Assembly: GCF_021648885.1 (NCBI RefSeq)
Contig: NZ_JAKJHZ010000010.1
Location: 372,001-436,000, forward strand
Source of the DNA: Nocardioides potassii
Lineage (GTDB): Bacteria > Actinomycetota > Actinomycetes > Propionibacteriales > Nocardioidaceae
Reading direction: 5' to 3'
Length of the DNA stretch: 64,000 nucleotides
Both the position numbers and the translations under genes were made by a program. Positions 25,044 to 33,266 of the stretch are shown piece by piece. The notes below the pieces were generated by a model, which ran no database searches, was not told where the DNA came from, and was given only the letters and a program-made list of their open reading frames with translations. Numbering within the stretch: position 1 is the first letter of the stretch; each line of letters opens with the position of its first letter.

Positions 25044-26411
25044 TCACAGCCGCTCGAAGCCGCGGCGCAGCTCCCAGTCGGTGACCGTCGCGTTGTACGA
25101 CGCCAGCTCGACGTCGGCCATGTTGGTGTAGTGCTCGACCACCTCGTCGCCCAGGGCCGCCCGGGCCACGGCAGACGTGTGGAACCTCTCGCGCGCGGCG
25201 CCCATCGTGCTCGGCACGCGCGCCTTGTCCGAGGCGTAGGCGTTGCCGGTGAGCTCGGGCTCGAGCTCCAGCTCCTCGTCGATGCCGTGGAGCCCGCCGG
25301 CGATCATCGCGGCCAGTGCGAGGTAGGGGTTCGCGTCCGCGCCGGGGATCCGGTTCTCCATCCGGGCGCCCGCGCCGCGACCGACCAGGCGCATCGCGCA
25401 GGTGCGGTTGTCCATGCCCCAGCCGAGCGTGGTGGGAGCGAAGGAGCCGTCGGCGAACCGCTTGTAGGAGTTGATGTTGGGCGCGAAGAACAGCGTGAAG
25501 TCCGCCGCCGTCGCCAGGACGCCGGCGATGAACCGGTCGTAGAGGGGCGTCCGCGCGTCCTTCTCCTCGTCCCAGAACACGAGCTCACCGTCCGCGCCGC
25601 GCAGCGACATGTGGATGTGGCACGAGTTGCCCTCGCGCTGGTTGGGCTTGGCCATGAAGGTGACCGACTTGCCGTGCTGGGCGGCGATCTCCTTGGCGGC
25701 GTTCTTGTAGACCGCGTGGTTGTCGGCGGTGGTCAGGGCGTCGTTGAAGAGGAAGCCGATCTCGTGCTGGCCGAAGTTGCACTCGCCCTTCGCGCCCTCG
25801 ACGTCCAGCCCGGCGGCGTACATGTGGTTGCGGATGTCGCGCAGCAGCGGCTCGACACGCGTGGTGCCGAGGATCGAGTAGTCGACGTTGTACTGGTTGG
25901 CCGGCGTGAGGTCGGTCCACCCCTTGCGGGCCGCCTCCTCGTAGGTGTCGTCGTAGATCACCAGCTCCAGCTCGGTGCCGGCGAGCGCGACCAGGCCGCG
26001 CTCGGCGAGCCGGTCGAGCTGCGCCTTGAGGATCGCGCGCGGGCTGGCCGACACCGGCCGGTGGTCGGCCCACTCGAGGTCGCACTGGACCATGACCGTG
26101 GCCGGCAGCCACGGCAGCAACCGGATGGTCTGCTCGTCCATCACGAACTCCATGTCGCCGTAGCCCTGCTCCCACGACGTCATCGCGTAGCCGTCGACGG
26201 TGTTCATGTCGACGTCGACCGCGAGGAGGTAGTTGCAGCCCTCGGTGCCGTGGCCGACGACGTGGTCGAGGAAGTACCGCCCGTGCAGCCGCTTGCCCTG
26301 GAGGCGGCCCTGCATGTCGGTGAAGGCGAGCACGACTGTGTCGACCTCGCCGGCCTCGATGCGCTGGCGCAGGTCGTCCATGGTCAGGTGCCGGTCGTTG
26401 CGTGTGCTCAC
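25044..26411 (-). CDS. Glutamine-synthetase-family gamma-glutamyl-amine ligase (GlnA4/PuuA-like)
   Basis: 455 residues. GS catalytic fold: N-terminal beta-grasp (VVLAFTDMQGRLQGKRL), TELELVIYDD, AKGECNFGQHEIGFLFNDAL, and MAKPNQREGNSCHIHMSL replacing the H-G-S-G-M-H of true glutamine synthetases. Also NPYLALAAMIAGGLHGI. The changed ammonia/glutamate pocket and the neighbours (aldehyde dehydrogenase, gamma-glutamyl hydrolase, amine-type permease) argue for ATP-dependent gamma-glutamylation of an amine rather than nitrogen assimilation. Candidates are ethanolamine (as reported for Streptomyces GlnA4) or polyamines (as for GlnA3/PuuA). No adenylylation motif N-L-Y stands out. Confidence 0.88.
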   Translation of the reverse strand: MSTRNDRHLTMDDLRQRIEAGEVDTVVLAFTDMQGRLQGKRLHGRYFLDHVVGHGTEGCNYLLAVDVDMNTVDGYAMTSWEQGYGDMEFVMDEQTIRLLPWLPATVMVQCDLEWADHRPVSASPRAILKAQLDRLAERGLVALAGTELELVIYDDTYEEAARKGWTDLTPANQYNVDYSILGTTRVEPLLRDIRNHMYAAGLDVEGAKGECNFGQHEIGFLFNDALTTADNHAVYKNAAKEIAAQHGKSVTFMAKPNQREGNSCHIHMSLRGADGELVFWDEEKDARTPLYDRFIAGVLATAADFTLFFAPNINSYKRFADGSFAPTTLGWGMDNRTCAMRLVGRGAGARMENRIPGADANPYLALAAMIAGGLHGIDEELELEPELTGNAYASDKARVPSTMGAARERFHTSAVARAALGDEVVEHYTNMADVELASYNATVTDWELRRGFERL

Positions 26412-26475
26412 GGGTTCTCCTGGTCAGTGCGGCGTAGGGCGTGGGGAGTGCGTGGGGCGTGCGGGCGTGCGGAAG

Positions 26476-27210
26476 TCATCCCAGCAGGCCGCGGAGGAGC
26501 GCGGCGGTGTCGTCGCAGTGGTCCTCCATCACCTTGCGGGCACGGTCGGGTCGACCGTCGACGATGGCTCGGCAGATCAGGCGGTGCTGGCGGTGCGAGT
26601 GGCCGATGTTGGGCTCCAGCGCGGGGATCGCACCGAGCATCGAGTCGAGGGTGGACTGGACCGACGTGACCGCCTCCTGCAGCAGCGACGAACCGCTCAG
26701 CGACGCGATCGTGAGGTGCAGCCGCGAGTCGGCCTGCCGGTGGGCACGCTTGCCGGTGGCCTGGTGCACAGCCTCCTCGGACGCGGCGAGCCGGTCGCGG
26801 TCGACGTCGCCGAGGTCGTGGCTGGCGGCCAGGTGGGCCGCTCCCGGCTCGACCACCCGCCGGAACTCCAGCGCGTCGAGCCACTCCGCCTTGGTCGCCG
26901 CCGACACCTTCGCGAGCCCGCCCGTGAAGCGACCGCGTGCCTGCGACGTCACCGACGAGCCTCCGCCTCGACCGCGCCTGGTCTCGACCAGTCCCGCCTG
27001 CCGCAGCGCGGCGATCGCCTCGCGCAGCGTGGCGCGGCTGACCGCCAGCCGCTCGGCCAGCTCGCGCTCCGGCGGCAGCAGGCTGCCGACGGGGTAGACA
27101 CCGAGCCGGATCGCGGTCGCGAGCTGCTCGACGCAGCCTTCGAACGCGTGGTGACCGCGGACCGGCCGGAGCACCGCTGCCGTGAGGTGCTCGTGGGGCT
27201 GGGCGGTCAT
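26476..27210 (-). CDS. FadR-type GntR-family transcriptional regulator
   Basis: 244 residues from ATG 27210. N-terminal winged helix (YPVGSLLPPERELAERLAV, SRATLREAIAALRQAGLVE, RRGRGGGSSV) and a C-terminal FCD domain of helices (FRRVVEPGAAHLAA, SRLHLTIASLSGS, HRQHRLICRAIVDGR) with the metal/ligand residues D, H and H typical of FCD. First gene of the minus-strand amine cluster, 64 bp before the ligase gene, and divergent from the APC permease. It probably controls both arms, responding to the amine or an acidic product. Two direct repeats in the 145-bp intergenic region are candidate sites. Confidence 0.9.
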   Translation of the reverse strand: MTAQPHEHLTAAVLRPVRGHHAFEGCVEQLATAIRLGVYPVGSLLPPERELAERLAVSRATLREAIAALRQAGLVETRRGRGGGSSVTSQARGRFTGGLAKVSAATKAEWLDALEFRRVVEPGAAHLAASHDLGDVDRDRLAASEEAVHQATGKRAHRQADSRLHLTIASLSGSSLLQEAVTSVQSTLDSMLGAIPALEPNIGHSHRQHRLICRAIVDGRPDRARKVMEDHCDDTAALLRGLLG

Positions 27211-27251
27211 GCGCGACAGTCTCGACGTGACCACCTCCACACGTCAATGGT

Positions 27252-27279
27252 CGGAGTTCATACCAATTTCCCGGAGTTC
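27252..27279. promoter_or_regulatory. Pair of CGGAGTTC direct repeats in the GntR-permease intergenic region
   Basis: CGGAGTTC at 27252-27259 and again at 27272-27279, exactly 20 bp (two helical turns) apart. The first lies inside GGTCGGAGTTCATACC, whose ends GGT/ACC are a weak GntR-type half-site pair. The placement between two divergent genes fits an operator for the adjacent regulator. Confidence 0.4.
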
Positions 27280-27355
27280 TGGACCGGGGTATTCACAAGC
27301 GGGCAAGGCCGGGTCTAGGTTGCCGAGCATCCACTACGCCCCGAGAGGTGTGCAC

Positions 27356-28939
27356 ATGTCCGCAGAGTCCCCAGCCGAGATGCCGGCGCAGCGCAGCATG
27401 AGTGCGGACGAGGAGCACCTCGCCAAGCTCGGCTACAAGCAGGAGCTGGCACGCTCCTGGTCCGGCTTCTCGAACTTCGCGATCTCGTTCTCGATCATCT
27501 CGATCCTCGCCGGCTGCCTGACGACGTACGGCGCCGGCATCGCCAACGGCGGCCCGGTCTCGATCTCCTGGTCGTGGCCGATCATCTCGGTCTTCATCCT
27601 CATCATCGGCTTCACGATGTCCGAGCTCGTCTCGGCGATGCCGACCTCGGGCGGCATCTACTACTGGGCGTCCAAGCTCGGTGGCCCCGCGGCCGGCTTC
27701 TTCACCGGGTGGCTCAACCTGATCGGCCTCATCGCGGTGACGGCGTCGGTGGCCTACGGGTGCGCGACCTTCTTCCACCTGACGTTCCTGGCGTGGGGCT
27801 GGCAGGACACCTTCTCGCTCAACTTCGTGTTCGTGCTGTTCCTGGTGATCCTGGCGTTCATCACCGTGGTCAACATCTTCTCAAGCCACCTGCTCGCGGT
27901 GATCAACAACATCTCGGTGTGGTGGCACGTCGCCGGTGCCGCGTTCCTGGTGCTCGTCCTGATCATCGTCCCCGACCAGCACCTCAGCGTGTCGCAGGTC
28001 TTCACCGACAAGTTCAACGGCTCGGGCTGGGCCGACGGGTCGACGAGCAGCCTCGTCTACTTCTTCGCGATCATCCCGTTCGGCTTCATCCTCACGCAGT
28101 ACACGATCACCGGGTTCGACGCCTCGGTGCACCTGTCCGAGGAGACGCAGGGCGCGGCGCGGACCGCCGCCCGGGCCATCTGGCAGTCGATCTTCTACTC
28201 CGCCGTCGGCGGCTACATCCTGCTGCTCGCGGTGACGTTCGCGATCCCGCAGGTCGACGGCCAGCCGGACTACGCCAGCATCCCGGCCGGTGGCGTCGCC
28301 TACGTCTTCGACACCGCCCTCGGCTCGACCTGGGGCGGCCTGCTGCTCTTCGTCTCCTCGGCGGCACAGCTCTTCTGCGCCACCGCCTGCCTGACGTCCA
28401 CGTCGCGGATGATGTTCGCCTTCAGCCGTGACCGCGCGGTGCCGGGCTCGCGCTACTGGTCGAAGGTCAACGCCCAGCGCACCCCGGCCAACGCGGTGAT
28501 CTTCGCCGCCGTCCTCGGTGCACTGATCACGCTGCCCGCGCTGAAGTCGGTCAACGGCATCCCCACGGCGTTCTACGCGGTCACGTCGGTGTCCGTCATC
28601 GGCCTCTACTTCTCGTTCGCCATCCCGATCTACCTGCGCTGGCGCGCCGGCGACTCGTTCGAGGTCGGCAGCTGGAACAACGGCAGCAAGTACAAGTGGA
28701 TGAACCTCGTCGCCGTCATCGAGATCGTCGTCGTCGGGCTCTTCCTGATGATGCCCACCTCGCCGTTCGGCGCGCCCTGGCGCGACGAGTTCGACTGGGC
28801 GGCGGTCAACTACGCGCCGATCATGGTCGTCGCCGTCCTCCTGCTCCTCGCACTCTGGTGGCAGGCCTCCGCCAAGAACTGGTTCACCGGTCCGGTCAAG
28901 ACGATCGACGAGGACGTCGTCAACGCCTTCGAGAGCTGA
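27356..28939 (+). CDS. APC-superfamily amino acid/amine permease
   Basis: 527 residues from ATG 27356 (GAGAGG ribosome site). About 12 membrane helices. Typical APC features: KQELARSWSGFSNFAISFS at the start of helix 1, SELVSAMPTSGGIYYWASKLGG, GFDASVHLSEETQGAARTAARAI (helix 6-7 region), and TSTSRMMFAFSRDRAVPG. The G-F-D-A-S-x-H-x-S-E-E-T segment is typical of GABA/choline/amine permeases of the ACT family. Together with the divergent ligase operon it most likely imports the amine substrate (ethanolamine, putrescine or a relative). A strong terminator follows. Confidence 0.9.
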   Translation: MSAESPAEMPAQRSMSADEEHLAKLGYKQELARSWSGFSNFAISFSIISILAGCLTTYGAGIANGGPVSISWSWPIISVFILIIGFTMSELVSAMPTSGGIYYWASKLGGPAAGFFTGWLNLIGLIAVTASVAYGCATFFHLTFLAWGWQDTFSLNFVFVLFLVILAFITVVNIFSSHLLAVINNISVWWHVAGAAFLVLVLIIVPDQHLSVSQVFTDKFNGSGWADGSTSSLVYFFAIIPFGFILTQYTITGFDASVHLSEETQGAARTAARAIWQSIFYSAVGGYILLLAVTFAIPQVDGQPDYASIPAGGVAYVFDTALGSTWGGLLLFVSSAAQLFCATACLTSTSRMMFAFSRDRAVPGSRYWSKVNAQRTPANAVIFAAVLGALITLPALKSVNGIPTAFYAVTSVSVIGLYFSFAIPIYLRWRAGDSFEVGSWNNGSKYKWMNLVAVIEIVVVGLFLMMPTSPFGAPWRDEFDWAAVNYAPIMVVAVLLLLALWWQASAKNWFTGPVKTIDEDVVNAFES

Positions 28940-28952
28940 GCGCGGTCCTCGA

Positions 28953-28990
28953 ACGACGGACCCCGGGTCGGGTGGCCCGGGGTCCGTCGT
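28953..28990 (+). terminator. Terminator of the permease gene
   Basis: A perfect 15-bp stem (28953-28967 with 28976-28990) with an 8-nt loop, 14 nt past the stop codon and before the stop of the convergent exported-protein gene; probably used from both sides. Confidence 0.8.
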
Positions 28991-29004
28991 GTGTGCGACC
29001 GGTG

Positions 29005-29517
29005 TCAGTGGGTCGTGAGCCAGTCGTCGTACGACACGAGGTCCTGACCGGCGAAGCACGTCCCGTCGGGCACGACCGCGGCGGGGACGTCGTACGACAC
29101 CAGGTCGCGGCAGCGGAAGGGCTCCTGCGCGCCGAGCCGGACCGGCGTGCGCCATCCCCCGTCCGTGCGGACGGCGATCTGGACGTAGCCGCCGTCCGGG
29201 CAGGGAGCGAAGCTGCCCATGTCGCTGATGAGCGCGTAGCCGTCGGAGCGCCACGTCTTGACGACCATCGTGGCCGCCGTGCGGCACCTCGGTCGGGGAT
29301 CGTTGTCCTGCCACAGCCTCGTCAGCCGGCGCTCGACGAAGCGCTGGAAGGGCTTCGACGTCGCGGAGATGCGGTCGAGGTGCTCGAGGGTGACCGTGGC
29401 GCCGTGGCCCTGGTAGGTCACGGTGCGCACCGACCCAGGTGCGGCAGTGGCGCCGGCCGGTGCCGCGACCGACAGCGTGACCGCGATGAGCAGGAGGGTG
29501 GTGAGGGTGCGGCGCAT
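29005..29517 (-). CDS. Exported protein of unknown function with four cysteines
   Basis: 170 residues from ATG 29517; the frame opens further upstream but only the 29517 start gives a signal peptide (MRRTLTTLLLIAVTLSVAAP, cleavage near A-T-A). I do not recognise the family. The mature part has four cysteines (RPRCRTA, APCPDGG, FRCRDL, GTCFAG), suggesting two disulfides, and repeats D-L-V-S-Y-D twice near the C-terminus (about residues 145-165). A central basic segment (RLTRLWQDNDPRPRC) precedes a beta-rich part (YVQIAVRTDGGWRTPVRL). Looks like a small secreted globular protein. Confidence 0.75.
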   Translation of the reverse strand: MRRTLTTLLLIAVTLSVAAPAGATAAPGSVRTVTYQGHGATVTLEHLDRISATSKPFQRFVERRLTRLWQDNDPRPRCRTAATMVVKTWRSDGYALISDMGSFAPCPDGGYVQIAVRTDGGWRTPVRLGAQEPFRCRDLVSYDVPAAVVPDGTCFAGQDLVSYDDWLTTH

Positions 29518-29610
29518 GGGTGCCTCCCGAGGGTGCGCGGCCGCGGATCGGCCGGTCCACCTACAGGACGCCACCGCCGCCGGGGAGGTTGCAGGAGGAC
29601 CACGAAATCG

Positions 29611-29645
29611 CGGAGAACCCCGGGTCGACGACCCGGGGTTCTCCG
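29611..29645 (-). terminator. Terminator after tRNA-Leu
   Basis: A perfect 35-bp palindrome: 29611-29627 pairs with 29629-29645 around one base. It lies 6 nt beyond the 3' end of the tRNA on its own strand and is followed on that strand by CGATTTCGTGG. The rest of the 29518-29818 gap holds the tRNA and its upstream region; no protein gene is seen. Confidence 0.8.
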
Positions 29646-29651
29646 TCTCTG

Positions 29652-29737
29652 TGTCCGAGGGGGGACTTGAACCCCCACGCCCTAATACGGGCACTAGCAC
29701 CTCAAGCTAGCGCGTCTGCCAATTCCGCCACCCGGAC
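29652..29737 (-). tRNA. tRNA-Leu (anticodon GAG)
   Basis: 86-nt class-II tRNA. The acceptor stem GTCCGGG pairs with CTCGGAC (one G:U), discriminator A at 29652. Anticodon stem CTAGC/GCTAG with loop TTGAGGT gives anticodon GAG, reading CUC and CUU. A long variable arm (TGCCCGTATTAGGGCG) and a T arm GGGGGTTCAAGTCCCCC follow. CCA is not encoded. No integrase or att-like duplication is present beside it. Confidence 0.95.
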
Positions 29738-29818
29738 GAGTGCTGGAGAACAGTAGCAAAGGCTTTCGTGGGTCACTGCATCGGGGAAGACGTCCACAAC
29801 TGGTGCAGGATGGAGGGC

Positions 29819-31150
29819 ATGGACGACGCCTCCGCACAGCCCTCCCGGGACCTCTCCTACGACCCCGCCGCGGAGGTCGTGCAGCTCTGCCAGGACCTCA
29901 TTCGCATGGACACGTCGAACTACGGCAACGGCGACGGACCGGGGGAGCGCAAGGCCGCCGAGCACGTCGCGACGCTGCTCGACGAGGTCGGGATCGAGAG
30001 CCAGGTCATCGAGGGCAGCCCCGGTCGTGCCAACGTCGTCGCGCGCTGGGGCGGCGGCGACGGCCGCGCCCCGCTGCTGCTGCACGGCCACCTCGACGTC
30101 GTACCGGCCGAGGCGTCGGACTGGCAGGTCGACCCGTTCAGCGGGGAGATCAGGGACGGGTACGTCTGGGGTCGCGGCGCGGTGGACATGAAGGACTTCG
30201 ACGCGATGCTCCTCAGCGTCGTCCGGGCGCGGGCCACCGCGGGCGAGGCCCCGGGCCGGGAGGTGGTGCTCTGCTTCACCGCCGACGAGGAAGCCGGCGG
30301 CCACCACGGTGCCGAGGTCCTCGTCGAGCAGCACCCCGACCTGCTGGCCGACTGCACCGAGGCCGTCGGTGAGGTGGGCGGCTTCTCCGCGACCGTGCGG
30401 GGTCGCCGCGTCTACCTGATCGAGGCAGCCGAGAAGGGCATGGCGTGGATGCGCCTGACCGCCCGTGGCCGCGCCGGTCACGGCTCCATGATCAACGCCG
30501 ACAACGCGGTGACCCGCCTGACCGGCGCCGTGCACCGCATCGGATCGCACCAGTGGCCGGTGCGCCTGACCCCGGCGATGGAGGTGCTGCTCGCGACGAT
30601 CGGCGACCTCGCCGGGACCGAGGCGACGCCGGACAATGCCGAGGCGCTGGTCGAGGAGTTCGGCGACGCCGCCAAGATGCTCGGCGCCGTCATCCGCAAC
30701 ACCGCCAACCCCACCACGCTGCAGGCCGGCTACAAGACCAACGTCATCCCGACCGACGCCCACGCAACCGTCGACGGCCGCTTCCTGCCCGGCTACGAGG
30801 ACGAGTTCTTCGCGACCCTCCACGAGCTCGCCGGCGACGGCATCGACTTCGAGCTCGAGTCGCACCAGCAGCCGTGGGAGACGCCGTACGACGGTGACCT
30901 CGTCGATGCGATGACCCGCAGCCTGATGGCCGAGGACCCCGACGCGCTCGTGGCGCCGTTCCTGATGAGCGGCGGCACCGATGCCAAGCACTTCCGCAAG
31001 CTCGACATGCGCTCGTACGGCTTCGCGCCCCTGCGCCTGCCCGCCGAGCTCGACTTCACCGCACTGTTCCACGGAGTCGACGAGCGCGTGCCGGTCGACG
31101 CGCTCGAGTTCGGCGCGCGGGTGTTCGACCGCTTCCTCGATGACGTCTGA
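29819..31150 (+). CDS. M20-family metallopeptidase/amidohydrolase
   Basis: 443 residues from ATG 29819, preceded by AGGATGGAGG; ATG 29810 is possible but poorly placed for a ribosome site. M20 metal ligands and catalysts are visible: LLLHGHLDVVPAE (His, Asp), VWGRGAVDMKDF (bridging Asp), CFTADEEAGG (catalytic Glu pair) and MSGGTDAKHF (His). The dimerisation lid domain sits in the middle (KGMAWMRLTARGRAGHGSM). Length and motifs match the M20/M25/M40 dipeptidase/acetylornithine-deacetylase-like group. It is not likely to be argE: an argJ is present in the arginine operon. A GACGTCAT element ends the transcript. Confidence 0.9.
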   Translation: MDDASAQPSRDLSYDPAAEVVQLCQDLIRMDTSNYGNGDGPGERKAAEHVATLLDEVGIESQVIEGSPGRANVVARWGGGDGRAPLLLHGHLDVVPAEASDWQVDPFSGEIRDGYVWGRGAVDMKDFDAMLLSVVRARATAGEAPGREVVLCFTADEEAGGHHGAEVLVEQHPDLLADCTEAVGEVGGFSATVRGRRVYLIEAAEKGMAWMRLTARGRAGHGSMINADNAVTRLTGAVHRIGSHQWPVRLTPAMEVLLATIGDLAGTEATPDNAEALVEEFGDAAKMLGAVIRNTANPTTLQAGYKTNVIPTDAHATVDGRFLPGYEDEFFATLHELAGDGIDFELESHQQPWETPYDGDLVDAMTRSLMAEDPDALVAPFLMSGGTDAKHFRKLDMRSYGFAPLRLPAELDFTALFHGVDERVPVDALEFGARVFDRFLDDV

Positions 31151-31157
31151 GACCCAC

Positions 31158-31203
31158 GACGTCATACGGACGGAGCAACCGTTTGCCCCGTCCGTATGAC
31201 GTC
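31158..31203. repeat. GACGTCAT-ended 46-bp palindromic element, copy 2 (terminator)
   Basis: GACGTCATACGGACGG (31158-31173) pairs perfectly with CCGTCCGTATGACGTC (31188-31203), 8 nt past the M20 peptidase stop. Aligned to copy 1 without gaps, 38 of 46 positions are identical. Confidence 0.8.
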
Positions 31204-31325
31204 CTGACGGCCAGCGGGTGATCGCCCTCGCCGATCGGGGGACCGGAAGGTGTCACGCACGTCACCCCCGGACACCGGCGAGGGAATGCACGGCGCTGTG
31301 GCACAGTTGCGACCACGAAGAGCTT

Positions 31326-31451
31326 GCGTGCTCTGGGGGCGGTGGAACTCCGCACCGGCGGTCACAGTCCGCGACCCGACCACAGCCAGTGGCCGGTTGA
31401 CCAGGTGGAACTCCTGGACCGACGGTCATAGTCCGGATGAGAAGTGCACGC
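31326..31451 (+). ncRNA. FMN riboswitch (RFN element)
   Basis: The aptamer upstream of ribD. Closing stem P1 is GCGTGC (31326-31331) with GCACGC (31446-31451). Conserved boxes are GGTGGAACTCCGCACC (31341-31356), CGGCGGTCACAGTCCGCGA (31356-31374), the P4 hairpin CCAGGTGGAACTCCTGG (31401-31417), and GACGGTCATAGTCCGGATGA (31421-31440). It senses FMN and would reduce expression of the downstream riboflavin operon, by blocking either transcription or ribosome access. The 82 nt between the aptamer and the ribD start should hold the expression platform; I see no clear U-tailed terminator there, so control of translation is likely. This and copy 2 of the palindrome account for the 31151-31533 gap. 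Confidence 0.95.
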
Positions 31452-31533
31452 TGACGGCTCGGCGCACGCCCTGTCGGGCGGCGCCCAGCGTCGAACGCCC
31501 CCCGGAGTCCATCCACAGGACCCGGAGGCGGCG

Positions 31534-32619
31534 ATGACGACCAGCGAGGCGGAGCGCAGCGCGATGCAGCGCGCCCTGACGCTCGCCGTCACGCCCGGCG
31601 TCCCACTCGGTCCCAACCCCCGGGTCGGTTGCGTGCTGCTCGACAGCGACGGATCGAGGGTCGCCGAGGGCTTCCACCGCGGCGCCGGCCACCCGCACGC
31701 CGAGGTCGAGGCGCTGCGGGCCGCCGGCGACGCAGCCCACGGCACGACGGCGGTGGTCACCCTCGAGCCGTGCAACCACACCGGGCGGACGGGGCCGTGC
31801 TCGGAGGCCCTCATCGCTGCCGGCGTACGTCGTGTCGTGTTCGCGCAGACCGACACCAACCCTGTCGCCGTGGGCGGCGCCGCCCGCCTGCGCGAGGCCG
31901 GGATCGAGGTGGAGGGCGGCCTGCTCGCCGAGGAGGCGCGCGCGGTCAACCGCACCTGGACCTTCGCCCTCGAGCACGGCCGGCCGTTCGTCACCTGGAA
32001 GTTCGCCACGACGCTCGACGGCCGCAGCGCCGCCTCGGACGGCACCAGTCGCTGGGTCTCCAGCCGCGCCGCGCGCCTCGACACCCACCGGCTCCGCGGC
32101 CTCTGCGACACCATGCTCGTCGGCACGCGCACCGTCGAGGTCGACGACCCGGAGCTGACGGTCCGCGACGAGGTCGACGAACCGGTCGCCCACCAGCCGT
32201 TGCGCGCCGTCATGGGGCTGCGCGACCTCGCGCCCGACCGGCGCATCCTGGACGATCGTGCGGAGACCGTGCACCTGCGCACCCGCGACCCGCGCGAGGC
32301 GCTGGCCGCGCTGTTCGCCCGCGACCGCCAGCACGTCTTCCTCGAAGGCGGCCCCACCCTCGCCCGCGCCTTCCTCGAGGCCGGGCTCGTCGACGAGGTC
32401 GTGGCCTACGTCGCCCCGATGCTGCTCGGCGCCGGCAGCAGCGCCGTGGCCGACCTCGGCATCACCACCATCGCCGACGCCGTCCACCTCCACGTCACCG
32501 ACGTGGCAGTGCTGCAGGGCCACGACGGCGACGACACCAACGTGCGCCTGACCATGACCCCCACCCAGACCCCCACCCGGACCCCCACCCAGACCCCCAC
32601 CATGCAGAGGAGCAGCTGA
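31534..32619 (+). CDS. ribD: Bifunctional diaminohydroxyphosphoribosylaminopyrimidine deaminase / 5-amino-6-(5-phosphoribosylamino)uracil reductase
   Basis: 361 residues from ATG 31534, after the riboswitch; an earlier in-frame ATG lies within the aptamer. N-terminal deaminase domain with zinc ligands H-P-H-A-E-V and LEPCNHTGRTGPCSEAL; C-terminal NADPH-dependent reductase (TWKFATTLDGRSAASDGTSRW, LVGTRTVEVDDPELTVR, HVFLEGGPTLARAFLEAGLVDE). It catalyses the second and third steps from GTP toward riboflavin. The last 15 residues are a Thr/Pro repeat (T-P-T-Q/R) encoded by a 12-bp tandem repeat. One-base TGATG overlap with ribE. Confidence 0.95.
   Translation: MTTSEAERSAMQRALTLAVTPGVPLGPNPRVGCVLLDSDGSRVAEGFHRGAGHPHAEVEALRAAGDAAHGTTAVVTLEPCNHTGRTGPCSEALIAAGVRRVVFAQTDTNPVAVGGAARLREAGIEVEGGLLAEEARAVNRTWTFALEHGRPFVTWKFATTLDGRSAASDGTSRWVSSRAARLDTHRLRGLCDTMLVGTRTVEVDDPELTVRDEVDEPVAHQPLRAVMGLRDLAPDRRILDDRAETVHLRTRDPREALAALFARDRQHVFLEGGPTLARAFLEAGLVDEVVAYVAPMLLGAGSSAVADLGITTIADAVHLHVTDVAVLQGHDGDDTNVRLTMTPTQTPTRTPTQTPTMQRSS
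32557..32601 (+). repeat. 12-bp tandem repeat at the ribD 3' end
   Basis: ACCCCCACCC(A/G)G repeated 3.75 times at 32557-32601, in frame, giving T-P-T-Q, T-P-T-R, T-P-T-Q, T-P-T. Near-perfect copies suggest recent slippage. Confidence 0.85.
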
Positions 32620-33266
32620 TGTTCACCGGCATCGTCGAGGAGCTCGGCACCGTCGCCGAGGTCACCGACCAGGGCGACGCCATCCGCCTGACCGTCGAGG
32701 CCAACACCGTGCTCGAGGGCACGGGCCTGGGCGACTCGATCTCGGTCAACGGCTGCTGCCTGACCGTCGCCGACCTCGGCGAGGGCCGCTGGACCGCCGA
32801 CCTCATGCAGGAGACGCTCGACAAGACCTCGTTGCGCGGCGTCACCGCCGGAGACCGGGTCAACCTCGAGCGGGCGGTCACCGTCGACAAGCGGCTCGGC
32901 GGACACATCGTCCAGGGCCACGTCGACGGGGTCGGGGAGATCGTCTCGCGTTCGCCCAGCGAGCACTGGGACGTCGTCGAGGTCTCCCTGCCCGCCCACC
33001 TGTCGCGCTACCTCGTCGACAAGGGCTCGATCACCGTCGACGGAGTCAGCCTCACCGTCGTCGAGGCCCGCGAGACCAGCTTCACCGTCAGCCTCATCCC
33101 CGAGACCCTCGCCCGTACGACGCTCGGCAGCCGCCGCGTCGGCGACCTGGTCAACCTCGAGGCCGACGTCATCGCCAAGCACGTCGAGAAGCTCCTCGGC
33201 GGCTACCTCCCCACCCCACCCACCCCCGCGCACCCCCTGCAGAACGACGACAAGGACAACTCATGA
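32619..33266 (+). CDS. ribE: Riboflavin synthase alpha subunit
   Basis: 215 residues from ATG 32619 (GAGGAG upstream, inside ribD). Two tandem lumazine-binding barrels: MFTGIVEELGTV ... VNGCCLTVADLG, and GHIVQGHVDGVGEI ... SITVDGVSLTVVEA. The enzyme dismutates two 6,7-dimethyl-8-ribityllumazine molecules to riboflavin plus the pyrimidine. The C-terminus carries a short Pro/Thr-rich tail (LPTPPTPAHP). It overlaps ribM by 4 bp (ATGA). Named ribE in actinobacterial usage; the E. coli equivalent is ribC. Confidence 0.95.
   Translation: MFTGIVEELGTVAEVTDQGDAIRLTVEANTVLEGTGLGDSISVNGCCLTVADLGEGRWTADLMQETLDKTSLRGVTAGDRVNLERAVTVDKRLGGHIVQGHVDGVGEIVSRSPSEHWDVVEVSLPAHLSRYLVDKGSITVDGVSLTVVEARETSFTVSLIPETLARTTLGSRRVGDLVNLEADVIAKHVEKLLGGYLPTPPTPAHPLQNDDKDNS

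Noticed and set aside
29652..29737. tRNA-Leu as an integration site
   Set aside because: No integrase, no duplicated tRNA 3' end and no foreign-looking genes nearby.
29819..31150. M20 peptidase as argE (acetylornithine deacetylase)
   Set aside because: An argJ with an intact cleavage site in the arg operon removes the need, and the gene is far from the arg cluster.
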